DNA of 64,000 nucleotides from Linyphia triangularis (GCA_963978545.1 OZ021732.1:24562688-24626687), one strand, 5' to 3'; shown: positions 23,380 to 36,178, numbered from the stretch's first letter. Made by a program: numbers and translations. The notes: a model not told the origin generated them from the sequence alone.

Positions 23380-23893
23380 CAGGATTCTCACTCAAGTCAC
23401 AGAAGGAAAATCAATGATTTTTAAGGACCTAAATATTGTTATTAAGGACCTAAATATTTTTTTAAGGACCTTTGAAAATTTGCTGTCAGGCATTATGTCT
23501 ATATATAAATTTTTAATAAAGTATATTCTACCAAAAAAGTTATTGGGCGCAGTATAGTCCACGTGTTGCCCTTGCGCCTTTAAACTCCAACCAACCAACC
23601 AACCAACCAACCAACCAACCAACCAACCAACCAACCAACCAACCAACCAAAAAAGTTACAAATTGGTGCATGCGTAATACGAATATGTCAGAGAATTCAG
23701 ATACGGTGCGGATAAGTGACGGTCACACGGGGACAGCAAGTCTGAGTAGTATTTTTATAAATTTTGCAATTGGGCACAAAACAATCGCATAAATTAAGGA
23801 CTTTTAAGGACTTCTAAGCATTTTCAAGTACTTTCAAGGCCTTGAAAACAAATTCAAAAATATTAAGCACTTTTAATGACAGTGGGAACCCTG
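23380..23893. mobile_element. hAT-like element A, copy 2 (interrupted by a later insertion)
   Basis: Left end CAGGATTCTCACTC and right end CAGTGGGAACCCTG form the inverted CAGGGTTCCCAC terminus. Interior aligns with 4991-5410 throughout, including GCATGCGTAATACGAATATG versus GGATGCGTAATACAAATATG. The only large difference is the CCAA-tailed insertion at 23543-23646, so the first copy serves as an empty-site reference. Confidence 0.85.
23543..23646 (+). mobile_element. Tiny CCAA-tailed retroposon-like element, copy 1
   Basis: About 43 bp of unique sequence (GGGCGCAGTATAGTCC, ACGTGTTGCC, CTTGCGCCTTTAAACT) run into (CCAA)n of about 60 bp. CCAAAAAAGTTA stands directly before (23531-23542) and directly after (23647-23658), a 12-bp target duplication. 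The uninterrupted sister repeat (near 5120-5140) has CCAAACAAGTTA only once, which proves insertion. GGCGCA and TGCGCC can pair as the base of a stem. No coding capacity. Confidence 0.9.
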
Positions 23894-23964
23894 TAAATTA
23901 TTGCTAGAGTAGCTTTCCTTCTAATTCAAAAAACTCTAAACATTTTTATAACATTTATATTAAC

Positions 23965-24470
23965 TTCGATTTTGTGTGTATGTGTTGATTGGAGACAAAT
24001 CTGAGGACGCCTAATTATCCCCCTTGCCGTCATCCAATCTGGCTGAAACTTGGCAGATAGGTTTGATGTCGATGACAATGCATTACAACAATTTTTAGGG
24101 CTGTTACTGTCACTAAGAAGTCGTTTTTATGGAATACTAATAAACCAACTTGCCATCATCCAATCGCATAAAAATATCATTGAACCGACCATTGTTGAAC
24201 CTCTTTCCTGCTGCCAAATTTTTTTTAATAAATAAATAATAAAATTACTTGAATCAGAATAAGTAAATGATATTTGAATGTGAGAGCATAAATTCACGTT
24301 AATTTTTAATAAATAAATTTCAAAACGTAGTTTGCCGCACTTTTTGATATCAGCGTTGTGTTAATGAATATAAAAATTGACAATGTATACAATTTTTTTT
24401 TAATAAAAACTCAGTTTTATGAGTTATATTATTATTGAATGACATTCATTTTCTAACTGAATAGTGATCA
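23965..24470. repeat. Dispersed repeat B, copy 1
   Basis: AACTTGGCAGATAGGTT, GATGTCGATGACA, GGAATACTAATAAACCAACT, ATAAATAAATAATAAAATT and CGTAGTTTGC appear in the same order in reverse complement at 40800-41375. About 500 bp, non-coding, no terminal repeats found. Confidence 0.8.
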
Positions 24471-24649
24471 AATTAAGTACAGCATCTTGAAAATACAACG
24501 TCCATAATTTACATTTTTAATGATTTATGATTCCTCCAAATAACGGGAATTAAAGAAGAGAAAGAACCCGTACAATTGTACCAGAAAGAACTGGTACAAT
24601 TGATTAAGAAGAAGCAGAACATTGTTTGATCTTCATAAAGTTACTTAGG

Positions 24650-24692
24650 TTGGATTGGATTTCTGGCGCAAGGGCTTCACGTGTGCCATACT
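24650..24692 (-). mobile_element. Tiny CCAA-tailed retroposon-like element, copy 2 (5'-truncated)
   Basis: In minus orientation the 43 bp read from AGTATGGCACACGTG through GCGCCAGAAATCC to a short CCAATCCAA tail. It lacks the first ~8 bp (GGCGC) of the full copies. TAAAGTTACTTAGG flanks both sides (24636-24649 and 24693-24706), a perfect 14-bp duplication. 5' truncation with an intact tail is the signature of target-primed reverse transcription. Confidence 0.85.
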
Positions 24693-24706
24693 TAAAGTTA
24701 CTTAGG

Positions 24707-26030
24707 CCAAATCGAATACACATAACAACATCCTCTTTATAAAGATATTCTAGAATAACAACATAAATGTCCAATCAGCAGGGTTGTTGGATTATGTATA
24801 TGTTATTGAAAATTGATTTCATTAAAAATTTTAAATATCTGAATGCGCCCATGGTACGTTTGACGCTACCTACAAAAAGTAGTTCGTACGGTGTCTTTTA
24901 GTATCGCATTTTACTATCGAACAAAACTTGTGGAATTTATACTATGGTAAAAAATTCCTTCTTAAAATGATATAAAATATATTAGTATAAAGTATTTCTT
25001 AAATGATTAAAGTATATATCTTTGTCCAACTGAAGGCGAGCGTACTGATTGTCTCTACTACAAGTATGGCAACACATAAATATTTAGCTCATTTGTGATT
25101 AACTTTGAATACAAAATACCGTTCATTAGCTAACTCCTAGGTAAAATAGAACAACGAAGGATAAACAAAAATATATCTCAATAAGTTTAAACTATTCTTA
25201 GACTTAACTTAGCATTGGTATTTGGTAATTGTGCAAAATGCCATTGACAATCCATGGTGTCATATGTTTTTGGTTTTGATCGCCTTGGTCTCGCATTCCA
25301 AAGGTACAAGACACGGATTCCATGTTGGTATGTAAGTTCTGTTCCCATTATAAATCCATGTTGGATCACATTCTCCTGCTAAGGTGTGCCAGGTGTTATA
25401 GATGAATCCTCACAACCAGCTGACGTTTTCATATTAACTATCTAACAACAAGGTCCTATTTGACTCTTGAGAAGGAAAATGTCTTCTGTTCCACATAGAT
25501 TGAAAATAAGATGTCGCAACGACCGATAAAGTTGTCCATCATCGTACTTCTATAAAACTCCGATTATTGCGTAGGAAAGTAGTCCCACTAAGAAAGATAA
25601 CTTCCCTGTTAAAAGAAGCCAATACGTTTTAAGTAAACGTTTTTTAAACATAGAAGCCATCTCTGAGGTATCAGATCGGGTATCTTTGACCATCTATCTT
25701 AATGGTAACACAGAGTAGTTAATTCACTTCTCAGTCGTATTTTAGTTTCTCACTGAATGCTTATCGAATGTGACGCAACCAGACAATTTTCCAAGGTGTG
25801 TGTGTGGAGAAAATGCCTTGGATGCAGTTTCTTTGTGTATTTAAAGGTTTTGATATAATTATTGCCTTGTGAAATTGGTCATATGTAGTGCAGATGTATA
25901 ATTCAAATGTAACAATAACAAATGTAAAAGAATAACAAAAGTTCATCTCTCGCGAAAGAAAAGAGGAATAAGGCTTCGGTTTTGAACGTAATAGAGAAAA
26001 GAAGTTCTGTTTTAAACACTCGAAAAAAGT
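24707..26030. other. Intergenic stretch without recognised feature
   Basis: Slightly less A+T-rich than its neighbours with several short frames on the minus strand (25187-25369, 25761-25946). None has domain-like sequence or good splice borders. Nothing supported. Confidence 0.4.
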
Positions 26031-26038
26031 CTAAGAAG

Positions 26039-26096
26039 GGCGACGCTGTATGGCCCTAGTGTTGCCCTTACGCCAGTAAAGTCAAACAAACCAATC
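26039..26096 (+). mobile_element. Tiny CCAA-tailed retroposon-like element, copy 3
   Basis: GGCGACGCTGTATGGCCC, TAGTGTTGCCCTTACGCC, then AGTAAAGTCAAACAAACCAA. CTAAGAAG flanks both ends (26031-26038 and 26097-26104). Relative to copy 1, the head has small changes and the tail is degenerate, suggesting an older insertion. Confidence 0.8.
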
Positions 26097-26104
26097 CTAA
26101 GAAG

Positions 26105-27233
26105 CTACAATGTATTATTTAGGTGCTATCAGGTGACAGGTAATACCCGACCAGGGAGATAATCCTTATCATGCGCGTTATTAAATTTGATTTCGAGGAG
26201 GTTCCTTTCTTTTTAAACCCTAACCTACCTTCATATCAAAATGACGATGTTCTGAGAATGGAACTTTCACTGATTGCTGCTCGAAAATGATTCTAAAATA
26301 ATTTTTCTTCGACTCGGTTTGATTTCGAAATAGTATAAAAAAGCAACTCTAGAATCTAGACTACCCTGAGGATGGAATATAAAGCTTACCTTACAATAGA
26401 GAGGGTGTACAAATAGCTGAAATATCACTCATTCATCACTGACAGATGTTACCATTTCCTTAGTACACTAATCCACTTCAATACCTACAGTAGTTACTTT
26501 ATAAGGCAAACAAAAATCTCATCCTAGTTGGTTCAACAATTCTCAAGTTTGAAAGCCTTATGCAGATAGGCCTTATATTTCTTATATCATAACATGGCAA
26601 TCAAAAAATACAAAAAGTGTGTAAAACTGAGATGAAGGGTTACTCTACGAAATTTTGACAATATTGCCATCAGAAGCACTAAGTGTAAAAAGCGAGGAGT
26701 CCTCATCCTCAGAGACTGATTTATAATAGGGCTTTCGTTGCACTTGCCCAGGGTCCCGATTTTATGGGCCCCTAAAAATGTTTATAAAGATAAAGAGGAA
26801 TTTATTAATTAATGAATTTTCTTATCCTTTATTTTTTTAATTACTTAGAAAAAAAACACCCATATTTTACTGTTTTATCCAATCGAATCAATTTCATGTT
26901 TCCTGCATGTGTTCATGATAAAAGTAATTTTTTGCATTATCACTGCCACAAACTTGTAATCTGTTTGTAGCGTAAACTATTTTCACTTGGATTTGTCGTT
27001 TATGCATACTTTTTCCTATTCTATATTTTTTGATATTGTAATTATTATTTGTTATAAAATATCCAAGACATACCCATTGGTCTACTAAAACGTAAGAAAG
27101 AGCATGAGAAACGCGTGAGGGTCATTCAACTGAACTATAAGGTTAGATATAATTAAGAGTAATAATACTAATATAGTGATTGAGATAAAAAATAATAATA
27201 ATAATAAATTATTTTTTACATTATAAAAAGTAC
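26105..27233. other. Intergenic stretch
   Basis: No gene seen. GGTCCCGATTTTATGGGCCCC near 26752 looks like part of a degenerate repeat. An AAT microsatellite lies at about 27191-27208. Confidence 0.4.
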
Positions 27234-28492
27234 TGTCCACGAAAGTGACATGAAGTATAAAAGGCAGCAGAGAATTATTTAATGCAGATAAATTTTAAAT
27301 AAAAAGTTATAAAATATAAGTATCATTATTACTTTTAAAAGTGGTTAAATATTACACAACTTAAAATGTGACAAAGTATAATAATTTATTGTATATATTT
27401 GCTTTTCGTAAGATTTTCGGAAGTAATATTTTGACTATGTTTATTTCTGAAAAATAACTTAAATAGAAGAGAACATAGCATTGTGGTGTGTGTCACCTGC
27501 TGAAGAATTTTTTTTTTTTTTTTTTCAGTTCTAATACTACAAAGAATTAATTTCAAGTTTCAATTCCTCAATAGATAGATGCAAAAAAGATATTTTGAAG
27601 GAGAAAGTTGTCTTATTTCATCTTTTAATTGACTTCAATCAAAATTAGTAATAAAAAGTTGGTTGAACAACAGTTACTTTTAAAAAAATCAAGTTTTTGA
27701 ATAGAATGATATTTATTTAAAAACTCAAATTTGCTGTAAACCGACTTCAAAGCATTTAAAATCAAATATACAAAGCAAAAATAAAACAAAGGGTACATAT
27801 AATTTATGTTGTTTAGTGTTTAAAGATGCTTTTGCTATATATAAGGCTGTTTATTGTTCAGAAGTATGAAATTTCAACAAAAGTATTGTACCATTCGCTT
27901 TCAACCATGGACAATTAGTTCTATGGATGTGATGGACATCCACGGAGGTGACAAAACGATAGTTTTTTGCAAGTGGTAAATTCTTAAGATTTTGTTTCAT
28001 GATTTTTGAAAATAAATCTATTTCATCATGTATTACAGATTTAAACAATTATTTAATAAATTTAATTGATACTGTCAATTCTATTGAGTTCCACGGATGC
28101 GACATCTCATCTCAACCTTTTATATATCAAGTCCAATAACTTTATAAAATCATTCATAAATAACTTAGTCTGTAGTTTGTTTTTTGCATCTAAACAAAAA
28201 ATCGGCTTAGCATCTGATTTCTTTATCAAAACAGTCAATAGCAAGGAATTAATGACACTTTTTTAAATGTCCACGAGTGTGACATATTGATCTGGTTTCA
28301 GACATTAAACTTGAAATAAAACTAACATAAAACTTATACTTGACGTACAAGTATTAGAAAAGTGTTTTAAAGAATTTTCTTACCTTTCAACCTAAAAATG
28401 CAGTCTAAAACATTTTAAGAGCGTTTAATTTATAAAATATTACCCTAGAAAAAGTCATAATATTAAGAAGTGACGTTCCACGGATGTGACAT
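27234..28492. repeat. Cluster of five TGTCCACGnnnGTGACAT motifs
   Basis: Near-identical 17-18-mers occur at 27234-27251, 27936-27953, 28088-28105, 28269-28286 and 28474-28492: a T/A-x-TCCACG half, three variable bases (AAA, GAG, GAT, AGT, GAT), then GTGACA or GCGACA. The halves TGTC(C)AC and GTGACA are reverse complements apart from one extra C, so each motif is an imperfect dyad. The last four are 130-210 bp apart. Intervening sequence is A+T-rich and not itself repeated. Meaning unknown. Confidence 0.75.
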
Positions 28493-29334
28493 TTCTCTAT
28501 TTGGGAGAAAAATTTGAGTAATATTTACAATATTTTATTGCAATTTAAAATTGGTCGTCGTATATAGGTCGTTGAGCGCACAAACTTATAAATGATAATT
28601 TTGACTTAAAATTGTAACACTTAACATGTTCAATTATATCTGAAATTAAAAGAGTAGAGTAATTCTTAAAATATAATCTTTCCGCAGTATTTAACACTTG
28701 CATAGATTATGTTATTTTACGTTGTGCGCTTATACATAAATTTAGCCACTTTATTTCATGGTATATCGGAAGGCCTTTGAATGTTATAAATACGTAAAAT
28801 ACGAATTAGTAAGTTAAAATGGATCACCAATCTTTGCTCTTTGACCAAATGTTTTATTGTTTTTGGTCACAATATCTGTTATTTTTAATAACATTTTCTG
28901 TAAAAACACAGTGAAAAGTTTTTAAAAACTGACTTAAAAAGTAAAATAATAATAATAAAAAGATGCTAATTATTTTCCTTTCAAAACTTGTTAATGGTCT
29001 CTTTATTACGGTTGTTATATGCCTGGTGTATAAATTGCAGGAGTCACATTCGCCCAAAAAATTCCTACTCCCTAAAATTCCTAAAATTGTACTTAAATTT
29101 TTCAATAATTTCTAAAAAAAAAAAAGTGAAAAACCCGGAAATTCTCTTATTTTCAATCAAATCCCGCCACCCCCCCCCCCCCTCCCGATGTTCCTCCAGA
29201 TTATGAAAGTGGATTTAATTAAATTCGCATGTTTGGTCAAAATAGTATAATTTCTTAATTATATAACTGTTATTGTTCTAAAAAATTTTTAAGCAAAACA
29301 AGCTTTGAAAAGAATATATCTGTGTTAGAGGCCT
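28493..29334. other. A+T-rich intergenic stretch
   Basis: No gene. Contains a C-run (about 29172-29183) in CCACCCCCCCCC context. Short frames at 28854-29206 overlap on both strands and look like chance. Confidence 0.45.
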
Positions 29335-29520
29335 ATGTCAGCTTCAAAAGAAACATCCCTAAATGTTTTTCAATTATCCCTAAAATTTAAGAATCAACCC
29401 TAAAATTAAAAAAAAAAAAATATCTCTAAAATTTAAAAAATTATCCCTTAAATTCTTACCTAATTTTTTTTGAAAACTCATTGCGTCCTCTGAAATTGAT
29501 ATTTTCTAACAATACATCGG
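29335..29520. repeat. Dispersed repeat F, copy 2 (inverted)
   Basis: Reverse complement matches 13845-14060 (GCAATGAGTTTTC, AAAATTAGGTAAGAATTT, several AGGGATA blocks). Here AATTATCCCTAAAATTT-type units are themselves repeated three to four times. Confidence 0.6.
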
Positions 29521-31246
29521 CAGATCTTGTGTTAAGCAATAGGTCTTATGGGGCAGGGTTATAAGCCCTTAAGTTACCTATTTTTCGTACAATTTGCCAT
29601 TGACACTGAAAAGCCAACGAAACTGTGCGGAAATTGGAATTAGAATGGAAGCTCTAGAAATTGCCTTATTTTTCGGAAGCGCAACAACTTATTTATAATT
29701 GACTCACTGCGTGCTTTCTCAAAAGACAACAAGTGTCCCTTTCATTCCTCTATATCTGCCCTTTCTTAGATTCTTGATGGAAAGAGTTGTTTGACTTCGG
29801 AAACCTTTTCAAAATTGTCGCCATTTGAATGAGCCTTATCTATTCGACCTTGAAATGCCGACCATCGCACATTGTAACATGGACAAATCACGTGAATTAG
29901 TTTATTTATTATTCGTAACAAACTTGGTTTGTAGAATGCCGACACAATTGCAAATAACAATTAAAGTCATAAATACGATAATTTTAAGAGAAATATGTCA
30001 ATAATGAGGAGACATACATACTAAACTGTTTTCAAAGAAAAGTAATTTTACTTGATCCTCAAAAAATATTACATTTTCGTTAGAAAATTGCTAAAATATT
30101 TTGTTGAATATGTTATAACCATTAAAATAAATTAAAAATTGTTTTTAATGAAATATTTATATTTCTACATCACTACCAGAATTAAGTTAGAATGAAAAAA
30201 ATTAATTACGAACTGAATGCCAACAATACTTAAAAACTATATTGTCGATTGTCTGGACGAAAAACTGAAAAACTCAAACACCGCAAAAACTTTAAAATTT
30301 CTAAAACATAAATCTTTAAAAAGTACACTTAAACAATTTATTTATATTACTTGTATATTTTTGCTGTGTTTGTGGAATTGCAATGAATGCTAAACATGGT
30401 CTTTTTCACTTAAAAACAACCCTACTTTTTGCTTTTACTTTAAAAAAAATTACTCTATAACTATTTAAAAATTTCAAAAACATAAAATCACTCCTGTATT
30501 GTAAATATGGGTAATACAAAAAGTTTGTTCGCCTTATAACCAACATTTTCGTTTATAATTTAATCTAGACGTAACCTATGAACACATTATCAACTGTCCT
30601 TGTTTTTAATTTGCTGATCAAAGTTTAATGAACATTATTATTAAACTCTTAGGATATAAAAATAAAACTATCATATCTTTAAAAACAAGCAAAATAGCTT
30701 AAAATAATGAAGTGATAAAGAATAAAAAAAAAAAAAACCCAGCTAAATTCGTGAAAATTTGCTGGGAAAAAAGTAGGCAAGAGATGTAATTTTTCTGTCC
30801 GGATCATTATAGAGAAAAATAAAGCATACAAACAAAAACCTACAAACGTTAAAATTATCGAGAAAGGTAAAATCAATAATCTTGGATGTTAATGTTCAAG
30901 AATAAAGAGGCTTCAAAACTTAACTACAGCAGTCTCTTTCAGTGGTGATTGTAAAGGTTTTTCCAAATATTTGTATAAAACTTCCGGTGAAAGTAAAAAT
31001 TATATTTTTTACAGACCGTATGGCCTTACTTTCGCATAAAATTTTTACTATGTTTTTACCTTTATAAATGTAACTTTAAAAATTATCACATGCCTCTTAA
31101 TAAGTAATGTATGTAATCAGATAAATCTAGTATAAAAATGTAGTATTAATAATTTTTTCGAAAAATATTTTAATTTGAACCAATCAATTTACCCACGCTC
31201 ATATACTACAGTTTAGAATTTTCAAATTCTCCAACTATTCTATTTG
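29521..31246. other. A+T-rich intergenic stretch
   Basis: No gene, terminal-repeat element or array recognised. Confidence 0.4.
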
Positions 31247-31254
31247 CATACAGT

Positions 31255-32239
31255 CAGTTCTAAGTGTGGGTAGAAGCGGGGTGACGCGCCCCTCCACTTT
31301 TTAAGAAAATACCCATGCTTCTCCCCACTTCTAAAACCACTGAAATCCATCCCTCCAATTTTAAAAACATTCAATCCGTCTAAAAACTAGTAAAGAAAAT
31401 AACTTTAACCTTGTTGTTATTTCTGATTTCCCTTTTTGATTGATTTTCTGGTTATTTTTTTAATTGAATTTTTCTTGGAACTTGGTGACGAATTTTGGCT
31501 CCTGTTGTCTGAGATTATTGAGGAGTGTCAACTCAAGCCAAATGAATTTCTTCTAAAAATATGTCATTTCAATACCAAATAGAGCGATCAATACTAGAGC
31601 GATAAAGTCACTTTCTCGCACTCCTCGCGATAAAGTGTTATTTTCGCCACGATTTCTGATTAAAAAAGGTTTAATTTTTGACTTGTTATAAGAAATTTAT
31701 TTAAAATTTTCAAATACAAAAAAAAAAAAATATGGTATATATGTATCATACTGTTGTAAAAATGTATTATACTACTTAGGTATACAGGTTTTTTTTTTAT
31801 TTATAAATACCGTTACATTTGGTTAACTTTTAACTTTGGAGGAACTTTCGTTTAATTAAAATTTCTAATGTTGTTTCATATAAAGACAAGGAATTAAAAA
31901 AAAAAAAAAAAAAAAAAAATTGGAATTCTCTATTTATTTAATTTGATAAAATTATGATAATTTAGAGGCACTATTTAAATCTAAATAAACAGTTATGTAT
32001 ATATTTTTGATTATTTACTCTTATTTCCAAGTAAAAAAACTACAGTCGCTGAATATTCATTAAAATAACAATAAATTTTGGACCCTTGTTCATTGTTTGT
32101 GTTGGGAAGTATAAATTATTTCCTTAGTAGTTAAATTTTTTTATAGGATACGAAATTATAAAATTTATCGTTGGTGAAGGGGTACACTTGTCACCAACTT
32201 TTGGGCATCCCCCACTTTTTCCCCTCACTTCTACCACTG
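31255..32239. mobile_element. hAT-like element with 8-bp target duplication (985 bp)
   Basis: Left end CAGTTCTAAGTGTGGGTAGA, right end (reverse complement) CAGTGGTAGAAGTGAGGGG; the two agree if the left end carries a ~9-bp insertion after CAGT. CATACAGT flanks both sides (31247-31254 and 32240-32247), an exact 8-bp duplication. Inside are GC-richer ends (GGGGTGACGCGCCCC near 31279) and an A+T-rich core with an A-run at 31897. No transposase frame; non-autonomous. Confidence 0.8.
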
Positions 32240-32247
32240 CATACAGT

Positions 32248-35044
32248 TATAATTTATACCGTTGCTTTTATGTTCAAAATAACCCACTCAAAATTCCTTT
32301 CAATGTTATAATGAGGTAATGTTTTTAACTCTCAAATCGCATTGAAAAAGAGGAGTATGACAGAGAAGCCAACAAATGAGTTCACGGTAGGTCAACGTTT
32401 TAATTTACTTTACTTTTTACGATCAATATGCGTGCAGTTTGTTACCAAGTTGCAGACATAGACATTGGCAATTGGCCAAAGAGTTTTCACTCGCTTTGAA
32501 TTACTTGGAAGTATACAAGGGGACACAGTTTCAAAATTGCATAAAACCTGGAACAAATCCCTTTTATTTAATACCAAATAAAATCCCCTGTCTGTCTGTC
32601 TCAAGAGAAAAAGCTTTTAACGGTATTCTGCAGATATAAAAAATATTATTTGTTTTAGAATTCTGTAAGACAACGCTGAGGTTTTTTTTAATATGAATTC
32701 TTCTTCTTCTTTTTTCAGTTAAGCACTTTTCGTGCTGAAAAAAGCAATTTTCCATGTCACTTTACACACTTTACCAACTGTGCAATAAAATGAACAATTT
32801 TATCTTGAAAAATGTTAAATATTACCTTGTTTTATGTTTTGTTACACGTTTAAGTCCGGTTTATTGAAAATATTTGAAAACAATATTGCTTTTAACTCTT
32901 CTTTGACAATTGAAATTTCGCCATCCTAATATTATGATGCAATATTAATAAAATCTTATAAAACGTATTGGAGCTCTTTACAATGTTTAATGTTTTTGTC
33001 TGCACAAATGCATAATTGAGAGCTTTTATGACTGAATGTATCCGTGTTCTCATTTTTTCGCACTTTATTGCAGCAACTGCTAATAGCAATAAAGAGAAAA
33101 TTGAAAAATAGCACATTAAAGCCATGTGAATACCTATAGCGTTAAAATATATTTGAAGGATTAATAATTTAAAGCTAAATATAAACTCTTTTGAGTTTTC
33201 AACTGTAACTTAAAAAAAAAATTCTCTTTATTTACAACAACCTTTTAATCTAAAATATTTTAGCAATTTAGCAACTAAAAGCTTACACTAATGTTAGAAT
33301 ATTTTTAAACCTTCAGAGATTATTAACATGGTAGAAAAACATGGCAAAATCAACCTTAATTAATTAACTAAATTTACTCATGTCATCTTCTCTTAACAAT
33401 GGCAGTTTTTTTATTTTAGCCTCATGTTTCATAGAAAATAATAACGAATAATTAAATCTAGCTAATTTAAAAACAGGATTTCTTCTATACATATAAGATA
33501 GAAGAGAGACAGTAAAATTAAATTCATAGTTAGTGAATTTAAAAGTAAATTAAAGGACACACAATTTTCATTTCATCAACATTCATAGAACAAACTAATT
33601 CAATTTAGTTTAAGTCGATCTTGTTATAAGGACCTTTAAACTTTAAATCATGCAAATTTGTCGTGAAATGTGAAAAATAAAGGAATCTTTTAGTTTTAAT
33701 AGCAAACGAATTTAAACAATGAAGAAATTAATATTCAATTTGAAACTACAACCCCATGAGATCGTAACTGGACTTTCATTTCGGGAGAGAGGTTTTGAAA
33801 AAATATTTCCACGCATATACTCAAAACTGGAAAAGTTGTGAAACACCAGCCAGTCAATGGCCATTGTTTTTATTAACAATTTCGAAATTCATGTATGTCC
33901 AAGTATTTTCATGTATGTAATTTAATGTATAATACATAACGGAAAATATGGAGGGGGATCCTATTACCCTCCCCCCCCCCTGTATACGGCCCTGAACTCC
34001 ACAGCTAAAATATATTCTAGTTTCTTTATGAAAAATATAATGATGCATAAAAATCTTTTACGCTGTTCTAGCATGGCTTGCCAAATCAACCTGAATTTTA
34101 TTAGTTTTCTTCAGGTTAATGAAAAACGTCACTTTGTGTTTAATTAATAATTATTAAATTAATACCAATTATTAAGTTTAATTAATAAACATTGTATTCA
34201 AAAGAGTTGAAAATAACTGAAAATAATTCACAATTTCTTCACTGGTTAAAAAAAAAGCCTGCCCCTAATTTTATTTTATTTACTATGAAAAAAAGTTTTA
34301 AGCTCAATCATATTTCTTTTATTTATAATATTTATTACACATCTTTTTTTTAAGTTGTACTATTTTCTTCATCTCTTGCATAGTTTTAAAATTAGTAGAG
34401 AATGCCTTTGACTCTATTTTCTCATAAAGAACAGATATTCTATAGAAAATTAATAGCTTAAAATATTTCTCTTATCTCGCCAAAAGACGATAAAGATGTT
34501 AACCTAGTAACCTTTATCTGTGGAATGCGGCACGGCGCGCATTGAGATCCCAGTACAAATGATTTCTTTCTCCAATGTAATCAATAGATCTAAAATGCGA
34601 ACTTTATTAAAAGAATGTCGAATAACTAATTAGAAAACATTAATCTGTAGTATTTTAACAGTTTTTGACGGAAATTTCAGCCTTTATTTTTTAATGGGAT
34701 ATTGAATGATTTTTTGAAATTCTGTTTTTTTTTACAAATTTCAATTTGAACAGGCAGCTCTAGCAGATGTTATACCTTTTAGAGTTCTTCGAACTAAAAC
34801 TTGAAGATTTTCATTTGACCGTACCACTTCAATAAAAAATAAATATGCCTGACATTTTTTGTACCGTAATTGAGGGTATCATATCAAAGATAATTCAAGG
34901 TGACCATAAAATCAATAGAAAATCATACTGATTATACATCAATAATTCATTATTATTATTATTATTATTATTATTGACTAATGGGATTATTTGTAAAATT
35001 TATATTGGGTACAATAATTTAATCAAAATAATGTTATCAATCCA
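32248..35044. other. Intergenic stretch, repeats only
   Basis: No gene. A block near 33950-34010 (CCTCCCCCCCCCC then TGTATACGGCCCTGAACTCC) resembles the end of a common dispersed element. ATT microsatellite at about 34949-34976. Confidence 0.45.
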
Positions 35045-35640
35045 CGATTAAACTAGGAGTGTGGAACATCGCATAATTTTAAATTGTATTTAATACCCAT
35101 TGCAGTTAGCCTTGGACTGGTGTAATTTACAGTTTTCATTTTTTATATTTTTATTAATTTAATATATATAACCCCGTTAGGTGATAATTATTTCATTGGC
35201 CAAAAATAATAATAATACAAAAAAAAAAAAAAAACTGTCGTCAAAATGGTGATATGATTTTCGATAAATATTACGTTATTATTTCTTGTAAGGGAAACAG
35301 AGGATGAACAGTTGTTGATGAGCGATGCTCAAAGAAAGGAAACTGTTACAGATATTCGTTTTTCACTTTTTAAACTTTTATCGCATTTTCATGGGAATTT
35401 CGGAGGAAGATATGTTTAGAACACCTTAAAAGGTAATACCACATCGATTTTGATCAAAATCGTTAGAGCCCGTTTTTTATCAATTGCGGAAAAGCATAAA
35501 TTTTAACCCACAAGCAAAAGTTAAACATCGTAGGACAATTAATTCGGGAGTTATGCTGACCATGGACAAATACAAAGAAATTTTTTTATAGACCACTTTA
35601 TTGAGCTCAGCTCGTTCCAAAACGTGTCGAAACGCAAAAA
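35045..35640. repeat. Dispersed repeat D, copy 2 (inverted)
   Basis: Reverse complement of 49230-49865: GTGTGGAACATCGCATAA at one end, then GATAAATATTACGTTATT, GGGAAACAGAGGA, GATGAGCGATGCTCAA, TTTGATCAAAATCGTT, GGGAGTTATGCTGACCA. Order is conserved along about 600 bp. Family not recognised. Confidence 0.75.
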
Positions 35641-36178
35641 GAAAAAAAATTTGCTCATATGAATTGCAAATTAGCAAGTTTTCCCAAAAATAAATCTTTT
35701 GACCTAAAACTAAAAAAAAAAAACTTTTTAGACTAATCATCAATGAGAATTATTACGAATACAGGGTTATTATAAAAGTTACAAATCCAAAATAAGCTTC
35801 GATATCATACAATTATACGATAACATTGCATTTGACAATTGGACGTTGGGAATAAAATACAACAGGACGGCGTATTGCAAAAACCTAACAAACGCCGAAA
35901 TTTTTGAAAACAGAACTATGTACATCATTGGTTTCGCATTGACATTCTGTATCGAAATGGAAAGTTGTATAGCACTCTATTTAAAATTGACTACACTAAC
36001 AGTAAAATAAGTAAGTTACAGAATATTATTCTCGATTACAAGATATATGTGTTTCGAATTTTCTGAAGAAGCGGTAATCTATCGTTTGCCTGGTTTTTGC
36101 TTATCGCCGTCCAATTACAAAAACAACTCTCCATATTCTTTTAAATGTGCTATTGAAAAACTTACTTTTACTTGGCTG

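Noticed and set aside
33854..34048. Minus-strand frame with GVQGRIQGGGR
   Set aside because: This peptide arises from a common dispersed repeat end (GGCCCTGAAC plus a G-run), not from a gene.
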